Origin: Treponema sp.
Lineage (GTDB): Bacteria > Spirochaetota > Spirochaetia > Treponematales > Treponemataceae
Assembly (NCBI GenBank): GCA_016281495.1
Contig: JAEEIU010000058.1
Location: 22,971-86,970 of the forward strand
DNA: 64,000 nt
Reading direction: 5' to 3'
Part shown: positions 58,753 to 64,000 of the stretch, one piece after another
How the letters are laid out: each line of letters starts with the position of its first letter
Position numbering within the stretch: the first letter of the stretch is position 1
Position numbers and translations under genes: made by a program
Notes under the pieces: generated by a model
The model's input: the letters and a program-made list of their open reading frames with translations, nothing else
Database searches by the model: none
Told to the model about the DNA's origin: nothing

Positions 58753-59416
58753 ATGTTCGAATCTAAGGCGGGAATTTGCACATTTTTCTCTTGACGTTTC
58801 TTTTTCTGTGGAAGAAAACCACATGGCATCCCTTGTGGGACCCAGCGGTTCAGGAAAGTCAACGATACTTTCGATGATAGCGGGACTTGTGAAGCCGGAA
58901 AAATCGTGCGGTACAAAAATCATTCTGGACGGAAAGGACATTACGAATCTTGATCCTGGAAAAAGGAACTGCGGAATGGTGTTTCAAAATCCATCGTTGT
59001 TTTTAAACATGAGTGTGGAAGATAATGTCGCATACGGTTTAATCTCCCGTGGAATGAAAAAGAAAGAAGCAAGAAAACAGGCGGAACAGTTCCTTGAAAA
59101 ATTCAACATGGCAGGTTTTGCAAAAAGAAATCCCGAAACCCTGAGCGGAGGAGAAGCACAGAGGGTGGCACTTGCAAGGACCTTAATCGTACAGCCAAAG
59201 CTGGTTTTGTTCGATGAACCCCTAAGCGCCCTGGATGAAGACTTAAGGAAAAAACTTGCACAAGAAATCAGTAACATGCAAAAAACGATTCCCTTTACCG
59301 CCATCATGGTGACGCACGACATTAAGGAAGCCCTTTCCATTTCCGACGACATAATCCAAATTGAAAAAGGGAAGATTGTCTGGTGTGGAAAGAGTTGTGA
59401 GTTTAACAAGGCATGA
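58742..59416 (+). CDS. thiQ: Thiamine ABC transporter, ATP-binding protein
   Basis: 224 residues from ATG 58742, which follows GAGGAGGAAAGG; the longer open frame upstream lies in thiP. Walker A GPSGSGKST (about 34), Q-loop FQNPSLF, signature LSGGEAQRVALART (about 134), Walker B LVLFDEPLSALD, H-loop VTHDIKEAL. It powers thiamine uptake. Last gene of the riboswitch operon. Confidence 0.92.
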   Translation: MFLECSNLRREFAHFSLDVSFSVEENHMASLVGPSGSGKSTILSMIAGLVKPEKSCGTKIILDGKDITNLDPGKRNCGMVFQNPSLFLNMSVEDNVAYGLISRGMKKKEARKQAEQFLEKFNMAGFAKRNPETLSGGEAQRVALARTLIVQPKLVLFDEPLSALDEDLRKKLAQEISNMQKTIPFTAIMVTHDIKEALSISDDIIQIEKGKIVWCGKSCEFNKA

Positions 59417-59485
59417 CAGATAGAAGTAATTGACGCTTGATGGATTAATTTATAGACTATATAATTACAAAGTGAGGGGTTAAGA

Positions 59486-60115
59486 ATGAAGAAAAGAGCG
59501 TTTGTTTTCATATTATTTCTTTTTTTGATTTCTCTGATAATTTGTGTGCTTTTATTATTCAAGCCACGGAGTAAATATGAAAGGTCTTTTAAATCACAAT
59601 ACAATGAATTGTCGGATTTGAACAAACAAAGGTTAAAAGAGGATTTTGTCATTATAAAGGGTGATATTATTTTTGTTGATACTGAAAAAATTACAGGGAT
59701 AGAATTGTCGGATGTGATTATCAACAAAGATTTAATTAAAGATGATGAAGAGCGTTTTTATATATCTCACTTGATACGAAATATCTTGATTGATGGTGCA
59801 GTTATAGAAAATTATGATGAGAATGGAAATGATTTTGCGATGTCGCCTTGTGTTAATGTTGACAGTCAGTATATTGTTTCACATAAGGACAACATAATAA
59901 AAGTTTTGTATTATCTTTTGCACAAAGACTACTTTAATCTCTACGAAAAGCTTCAAAGTTCAGGGGAAAAGATTTTTAACTGTCCTCAGCTTGAAGCAAT
60001 AAAGGATGATTTAAAAGAATTAAAGGACAGATTGATTAACGAAAAAGCAATAGAATTTGTTACGGTAGAGATTCCGGATCAGGTCCGGAATGACGCTGTT
60101 TTAAATCTGAAATGA
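59486..60115 (+). CDS. Membrane-anchored protein of unknown function with repeat-derived C-terminus
   Basis: 209 residues. Start has GTGAGGGG upstream. One membrane helix at 5-26, then a polar, Asp/Lys/Ile-rich part with no known motif. The last 14 residues (IPDQVRNDAVLNLK) are encoded by a dispersed palindrome (60071-60091) and by the first unit of a 22-bp tandem repeat (60096-60161) that also supplies the stop codon. So the original C-terminus has probably been replaced by repeat insertion. More AT-rich than its neighbours. Confidence 0.7.
   Translation: MKKRAFVFILFLFLISLIICVLLLFKPRSKYERSFKSQYNELSDLNKQRLKEDFVIIKGDIIFVDTEKITGIELSDVIINKDLIKDDEERFYISHLIRNILIDGAVIENYDENGNDFAMSPCVNVDSQYIVSHKDNIIKVLYYLLHKDYFNLYEKLQSSGEKIFNCPQLEAIKDDLKELKDRLINEKAIEFVTVEIPDQVRNDAVLNLK
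60071..60091. repeat. ATTCCGG palindromic repeat inside a coding sequence
   Basis: ATTCCGGA-TCAGG-TCCGGAAT, an 8-bp hairpin. Its reverse complement with flanks (GTCATTCCGG...CCGGAATC) matches 63344-63368. In the host gene it encodes IPDQVRND. Confidence 0.75.
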
Positions 60116-60161
60116 AACTGTTTTAAATCTGGAATGAAACTGTTTTAAGTTTGAACTGATA
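60096..60161 (+). repeat. Three 22-bp tandem repeats over the gene end
   Basis: Units of CTGTTTTAAATCTGAAATGA plus AA at 60096, 60118 and 60140; the first two differ at one base, the third at several. The stop codon TGA at 60113-60115 is inside unit one. The rest of the gap to 60243 holds only the mrp promoter region. Confidence 0.7.
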
Positions 60162-60243
60162 CTACATGATTTTATTGCCTATATTTAAAAAAATGATTAT
60201 ATTATAACTATACTATCTATTCAGGAAATTATTCGAGGTATAT

Positions 60244-61104
60244 ATGGCGGAAAACTGTAATCATGCTTGTTCGGGATGCTCTGTGGAAAACTGTTCTCAG
60301 AGGGACCTTCATGAAAAATTGAACGAGGCTTCTTCCGTAAAAAAGGTTATTGCGGTTGTCAGCGGAAAGGGCGGTGTAGGTAAGTCTCTTGTTACAAGCC
60401 TTCTTGCAAGTAAGGTGGCAAAGGACGGTTATCGTGCGGCCATACTGGATGCGGACATCACGGGACCTTCCATTCCTACTGCATTCGGATTGGGTGCTGA
60501 ACGTGCGGAGGCCGGTACAATGACCGGTTCTGACGGCCAGCAGAAGGACTTCATCAAGCCTGTTGTGAGCAAGGGTGGGGTTCAGGTAATGTCCATGAAT
60601 TTCCTTTTGCCCGATCAGACTGATCCCGTAATCTGGAGGGGACCTGTCATTTCCGGTGCGGTACGTCAGTTCTGGTCTGATGTAATCTGGGACAATGTTG
60701 ATTTTATGTTCGTTGACTGTCCGCCGGGAACTGGTGACGTGCCCCTTACGGTATTCCAGTCTATACCTGTTGACGGCATTATCGTGGTGTCTTCCCCGCA
60801 GCAGCTTGTTCGCGTGATTGTTGAAAAGGCTGTGAACATGGCAAACATCATGAACGTTCCTGTCCTTGGTTTAATCGAAAACATGAGCTATGTAAAATGC
60901 CCAGACTGCGGAAAGGAAATCCGTGTGTTTGGAGAAAGCAACATCGACGGCATTGCAAAGGATTTTGGACTCAAGGTTTTGGCCCGCATTCCAATCGAAC
61001 AGGAAATGTCAGTTTCAATAGACAACGGTGAGGTGGAAAAACTGGATGCTAGCTGTCTGAATGAAGCGGCGGAAGCTGTTGAGTCATTCATCAAGAAAGT
61101 TTGA
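60244..61104 (+). CDS. Mrp/NBP35-family iron-sulfur carrier ATPase
   Basis: 286 residues. N-terminal cysteines in NCNHACSGCSVENC resemble the NBP35-type N-terminal cluster site. Deviant Walker A SGKGGVGKS (about 40), switch FMFVDCPPGTGDVPLT, and the C-terminal CPDC of the bridging cluster (SYVKCPDCGKEIRVFG). Mrp proteins carry 4Fe-4S clusters to target enzymes. ATG preceded by CGAGGT. Overlaps or abuts dus, which starts five bases after its stop. Confidence 0.9.
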   Translation: MAENCNHACSGCSVENCSQRDLHEKLNEASSVKKVIAVVSGKGGVGKSLVTSLLASKVAKDGYRAAILDADITGPSIPTAFGLGAERAEAGTMTGSDGQQKDFIKPVVSKGGVQVMSMNFLLPDQTDPVIWRGPVISGAVRQFWSDVIWDNVDFMFVDCPPGTGDVPLTVFQSIPVDGIIVVSSPQQLVRVIVEKAVNMANIMNVPVLGLIENMSYVKCPDCGKEIRVFGESNIDGIAKDFGLKVLARIPIEQEMSVSIDNGEVEKLDASCLNEAAEAVESFIKKV

Positions 61105-61109
61105 CAATA

Positions 61110-62111
61110 ATGTGCAGGTTGATTCTCGCTCCAATGGCAACGCTAAGCCATGAGGCGTTCAGGATGGCGGTTGAAAAATTCGGGGGTGCTGACGAATACT
61201 TTACCGAGATGATTCATGCGCCCTCGCTTGTTACGATGGGACCCTACGAAAAGTTTTACCTGATGGACGGTCCCGTTCCTGAAAAAATCGTGTGGCAGCT
61301 TACGGGAACCAATGCTCAGAGTATGGCAGCCGGAGCGGAAATTGTTGTCCAAAAAAACGGAATCGGAATCGACCTTAACATGGGGTGTTCTGCTCCTCAA
61401 ATCTATAAAACTGGTGCGGGGGTCTCATGGATGCTAAAGCCTGTCTCCGAAACGGAAGCGATGGTCAAAGCCGTAAAGAAGGTTCTGGATGAATGTGAGG
61501 CCCAGACCGGAATGCACAAACGTCTAAGCGTAAAATGCAGGCTTGGTGCGGATGACTTTAGCGACGACGGATTCTTTTCTTTTTGCGACATGCTGGTGGC
61601 AAACGGTGTTGAATTGATAACGCTTCATCCAAGGACTGTAAAGGAAAAACTTCGCGGTCTTCCACGTTACGAATATGCGGAAAAGCTTGCACTAAGGCAT
61701 CCTGAAATTAACGTCTATGTAAACGGCGAGATAAGGGACGTCCAGTCGGCAAGGCATGCAATGGAAAAGGTTCCGCACGCAAAGGGAATCATGATTGCAA
61801 GGATGGCGGCCCAGAAACCGTGGATATTCGCACAAATCAGGCATGGGCTAAAGGAAGATGACGGAACTTCGCTGACTGTGGATGCAAGGGAGCTTGCATT
61901 GCAGTTCATTCAGGACATACAGGAGCGGCAGCCAAAGGAATTCTGGAGGACAAGGATACAGAGGTTCTTTTCCTACTACTGCGACAATTTTTCTTTTGGT
62001 CATTATTTTAAGATGCAGCTTTTGAACTACCATTCAACTGAAGAATGCCTTGAAAAAATCAATTCGTATTTTGAAAAATGTCCCGATGACAGGATGATAA
62101 AAGTTTACTGA
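61110..62111 (+). CDS. dus: tRNA-dihydrouridine synthase
   Basis: 333 residues from ATG 61110; a TTG at 61101 is also in frame but overlaps the mrp stop. TIM-barrel flavoprotein: LILAPMATLSHEAFR at the start (LAPM), NMGCSAPQIYKTGAG with the catalytic Cys, VKCRLG, LHPRTVKEK, VYVNGEI and IMIARMAAQKPWIF. It reduces uridine to dihydrouridine in tRNA. The end overlaps the convergent DTW gene by seven bases. Confidence 0.9.
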   Translation: MCRLILAPMATLSHEAFRMAVEKFGGADEYFTEMIHAPSLVTMGPYEKFYLMDGPVPEKIVWQLTGTNAQSMAAGAEIVVQKNGIGIDLNMGCSAPQIYKTGAGVSWMLKPVSETEAMVKAVKKVLDECEAQTGMHKRLSVKCRLGADDFSDDGFFSFCDMLVANGVELITLHPRTVKEKLRGLPRYEYAEKLALRHPEINVYVNGEIRDVQSARHAMEKVPHAKGIMIARMAAQKPWIFAQIRHGLKEDDGTSLTVDARELALQFIQDIQERQPKEFWRTRIQRFFSYYCDNFSFGHYFKMQLLNYHSTEECLEKINSYFEKCPDDRMIKVY

Positions 62112-62800
62112 TCCTGAATTTTAAAATCCGGCACTTCCTTTATCTTGTTGTATTTCCAGTCGTGGGCATGGTTTCCGGGCAGGCCCTTTTCTATCCTTTC
62201 GTTTTCACGGTTCAGTTGGTGCTGGATCATTTTCTTGAATACATCCATTAGAGGTTCGGGGTTTACGCTCTTGTCTTCAATTCCGGCTTCCTGAAGTTCC
62301 TTTATGATGTAGTAGCATGACTCGATTGTGGAAACACAGTATTCGGCGGGTTCCCTCTTGAAGGTGAATATTGATTTGTATGATCCGCTGAAAGAAAGCT
62401 TTGGCAGGCTGTGCAGGTTTTTGCTCAGGGCAATCATTTTCTTTGAGCAGAACCATGTTGAATCGATTATGATTACAAGCAGGGTCTTGTTTCCCACCGC
62501 TTCTTTGAATCCTTCCTTTTTTGCGGTCCATGCGTCATCGCCGGGATACATCAGTACCGGGTAATACTGTTCGTCGTTAAGGAGCGCGTTCAGGTGTGGA
62601 TTGTCGGTAAAGTCAATTCCCACAAGAATCATGCTGCCTGGCAGACGAATCGAAGCAAGCCGTCCTGTTCCGGTCCTCTGCCTTTTGGCTTCCTTGGGGT
62701 GCATGAGTAATATGAATTTGACTTTGGTGTCAACCTGCTTCAGGTCTCCACAAAAACATGATGAAAGCGGCCTCAAGCATTTGTAGCAAATGTCTGCCAT
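62105..62800 (-). CDS. DTW-domain protein, tRNA-uridine aminocarboxypropyltransferase-like
   Basis: 231 residues. Zinc-type Cys motif at the N-terminus (CYKCLRPLSSCFCGD), HPKEAKRQRTGTGRL, and DSTW (the DTW motif) in LLVIIIDSTWFCSKKM. The TapT/DTWD family adds acp3U to tRNA using S-adenosylmethionine. It starts directly after the trxA stop on the same strand, so the two form an operon. Confidence 0.87.
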   Translation of the reverse strand: MADICYKCLRPLSSCFCGDLKQVDTKVKFILLMHPKEAKRQRTGTGRLASIRLPGSMILVGIDFTDNPHLNALLNDEQYYPVLMYPGDDAWTAKKEGFKEAVGNKTLLVIIIDSTWFCSKKMIALSKNLHSLPKLSFSGSYKSIFTFKREPAEYCVSTIESCYYIIKELQEAGIEDKSVNPEPLMDVFKKMIQHQLNRENERIEKGLPGNHAHDWKYNKIKEVPDFKIQDQ

Positions 62801-63112
62801 TTATCCGATGAGTTCCAGAAGTCCGTCCTTTCCAACCGCACCGACTTTTTCTCCCGCAAGAATTCCCTTGTTGAACAGCTTGAAATTCGGGATGCTCATC
62901 ACGTCATAGTTTTGTGCAAGTTCCGGGTTTTCATCCACGTTCACCTTGCAGAATTTCACCTTTCCGTCAAGTTCTTCCGAAAGCTCTTCTACAACGGGAC
63001 CCATCATCTGGCATGGTCCGCACCAGCTCGCCCAAAAATCCACCACAACCGGGATTCCGCTCTTTAAAACTTCCGCTTCAAAATTTTCACTTGTCACGAT
63101 AACCGCCGCCAT
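62801..63112 (-). CDS. trxA: Thioredoxin
   Basis: 103 residues with the active site [13 protein letters not shown] (about 28-40) and cis-Pro in MSIPNFKLF. Normal size for a cytoplasmic thioredoxin. ATG preceded by AGGAGGCGGCAC. Only the third position of [16 protein letters not shown] differs in small ways from the consensus. First gene of a pair with the DTW protein. No thioredoxin reductase is close. Confidence 0.95.
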   Translation of the reverse strand: MAAVIVTSENFEAEVLKSGIPVVVDFWASWCGPCQMMGPVVEELSEELDGKVKFCKVNVDENPELAQNYDVMSIPNFKLFNKGILAGEKVGAVGKDGLLELIG

Positions 63113-63183
63113 GTGCCGCCTCCTGAATTTGTTTCATTCTATATTAAAATGTAATAAAAAACCGTGTGGAAGTCAATGTTTGA

Positions 63184-63226
63184 TTTAATTAAGAATGCAG
63201 AATGCATAATTATGAATTATGAATTG
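63184..63226. repeat. AATTATGAATT dispersed AT repeat
   Basis: TTAATTAAGAATGCAGAATG then CATAATTATGAATTATGAATT; same family as 55922-55962. Confidence 0.6.
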
Positions 63227-63263
63227 AGCTTGTCTTGCTGAATGGAGATTGAAGAAGAGGTTT

Positions 63264-63621
63264 GTCACGCGGATTCGAAAAATCTACGATTTTTCTTTAA
63301 ATTTTGGGTGTTTGTCTGGTTGGTGTTCTCATCTTGCTGTTTGGTCATTCCGGGCTTGACCCGGAATCTTAGCGTTGTATATTTTGTAGATGTTGTCTCT
63401 TGCCGATTGGGTTAAGAAAAGTCGATTTCTATACGCCAGCTTATCCCAAAAAACTTCCACTCCCCCCCCCAAAAAAAAAGCCAAACAAAAAAATCCTTTT
63501 TTAAGGAATTACCACCGAATTATAGGCAGAGTTTTGATGTTTTTTCCAAAGGAAAAATGCGAGCCTTCGCGAGCAAAGCGAAACTCTTTAGCAAGCGTAA
63601 GCTTGCGTCAATCCGCGTGAC
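63264..63621. repeat. Hairpin-ended repeat, expanded copy upstream of the Rpn pseudogene
   Basis: Left end GTCACGCGGATTCG (63264-63277) with hairpin GAAAAATC-TAC-GATTTTTC (63277-63295) and TTTAAATTTT; right end hairpin GCAAGC-GTAA-GCTTGC (63591-63606), three extra bases, then AATCCGCGTGAC (63610-63621). Inside are an ATTCCGGG palindrome (63347-63367), a C9A9 run (63462-63479) and further short stem-loops. No real gene is seen in 63113-63717. Confidence 0.7.
63347..63367. repeat. ATTCCGGG-CTTGA-CCCGGAAT palindrome
   Basis: Eight-pair hairpin in the context GTCATTCCGGGCTTGACCCG then GAATCTT, a repeat type common across bacteria and related to the coding copy at 60071-60091. Confidence 0.75.
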
Positions 63622-63717
63622 AAAAAAAATCAAAAATTTCTCCCAAAAATTGTTAAAAAACTCAAATTTGATGCTAACTATATGGTATAGAGCAAATTTA
63701 TTTTTAAGGAGGACTTT

Positions 63718-64000
63718 ATGACAAAAAAGAAAAAGTCACCGTCATGGGAGGAATTGACCTTTGCAAACAATTTCCTCTTCTGCAAGATAATGGAAAGCGA
63801 GCCTGAACTTTTTAATTCATAATTCTTAATTCATAATTCTTAATTAGAAAAAGGTCTTTTTCAATGCCTCAGCATATGCTAATATGGAAGGAGAAGAGGC
63901 AAAGAACTCCTTCAAGTACCTGAAGGAGCATAGCGCCCAAAGCGAACTGACCAAATCCATTGAGGAAAAGGTGAACTTCGCAAAGAAAAACATGACATGG
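63718..64000 (+). pseudogene. Rpn-family nuclease, gutted and cut by window edge
   Basis: ATG 63718 has AAGGAGGAC upstream. The first 31 residues (KSPSWEELTFANNFLFCKIM, ESEPEL) match the intact Rpn at 27819 nearly exactly, then the frame hits a stop in an AT repeat (63811-63846). After it, coding resumes with KKVFFNASAYANM and SELTKSIEEKVNFAKKNMTW, matching about residue 160 onward of the intact copy. About 130 residues, including the nuclease core, are gone. Sequence continues past the window. Confidence 0.82.
63811..63846. repeat. AT repeat at the deletion junction in the Rpn pseudogene
   Basis: TTAATTCATAATTC repeated twice and a half; reverse complement of the AATTAAGAATTATGAATT family. 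It replaces about 390 bases of the Rpn gene. Confidence 0.7.

Noticed and set aside
1..64000. CRISPR arrays, tRNA or rRNA genes, replication origin
   Set aside because: No regularly spaced direct repeats, no cloverleaf with T-loop GGTTCRA context and no dnaA-box cluster were seen when reading through.

Overview
The window looks like chromosomal DNA of a saccharolytic, host-associated spirochaete, most likely Treponema. This is inferred from the overall protein character: a P13-like envelope protein, a GerMN lipoprotein-like protein, a DUF115 protein, PilZ and 7TM-DISM signalling proteins, a CBS/DRTGG pyrophosphatase and numerous Rpn-type nuclease relics. It was not confirmed by any search. 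About 57 protein genes are packed on both strands with short gaps; I found no rRNA, tRNA, CRISPR array, prophage or insertion sequence with a classical transposase.

Layout. 1-4.5 kb: end of proS, a secreted orphan, then a four-gene minus-strand operon (two orphans, a PflX-like radical SAM enzyme, a GerMN protein). 4.5-9.9 kb: a hairpin-ended repeat element, a methyltransferase, a degenerate PHP protein, two overlapping lipoprotein genes (one MEMO-like) and a PTS IIA protein. 10-17 kb: lytic transglycosylase, CYTH protein, lysA, a heterodimeric ABC exporter, a PHP phosphoesterase. 17-25.7 kb: metY, P13-like protein, ACT protein, EamA transporter, DUF975-like protein with SppA, a HTH-receiver regulator, recX-rpsI-rplM, an XRE regulator. 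25.8-31.5 kb: Ig-like lipoprotein, an intact Rpn nuclease, HtrA, an outer-membrane barrel candidate. 31.6-40.2 kb: DEAD-box helicase, ilvB, an orphan, pyrophosphatase, guaA. 40.2-49.3 kb: a very small gene divergent from a membrane LuxR-type regulator, aroC, a D,D-carboxypeptidase, a propeller/dead-deacetylase fusion, an M23 LysM peptidase. 49.3-63.1 kb: signal peptidase, PBP, DUF115, asnS, PilZ, a TPP-riboswitch thiBPQ operon, an Mrp ATPase, dus, a DTW protein, trxA. 63.1-64 kb: a repeat-rich strip and a gutted Rpn pseudogene.

Three things stand out. First, many genes have a promoter whose -10 box lies only 6-11 bases before the start codon with no leader, so they should make leaderless mRNAs; this also resolves several start codons. 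Second, a dispersed element built of GTCACRCGGATTCG followed by a hairpin whose stem sequence differs in every copy yet always pairs occurs at four places, twice directly upstream of Rpn genes. Third, the 40.3-43.4 kb locus pairs a membrane protein carrying a kinase-like region without a phospho-acceptor His, a receiver with Asn at the phospho-Asp site and a LuxR DNA-binding domain with a divergent tiny gene across an array of GGTA-N3-TACC sites.
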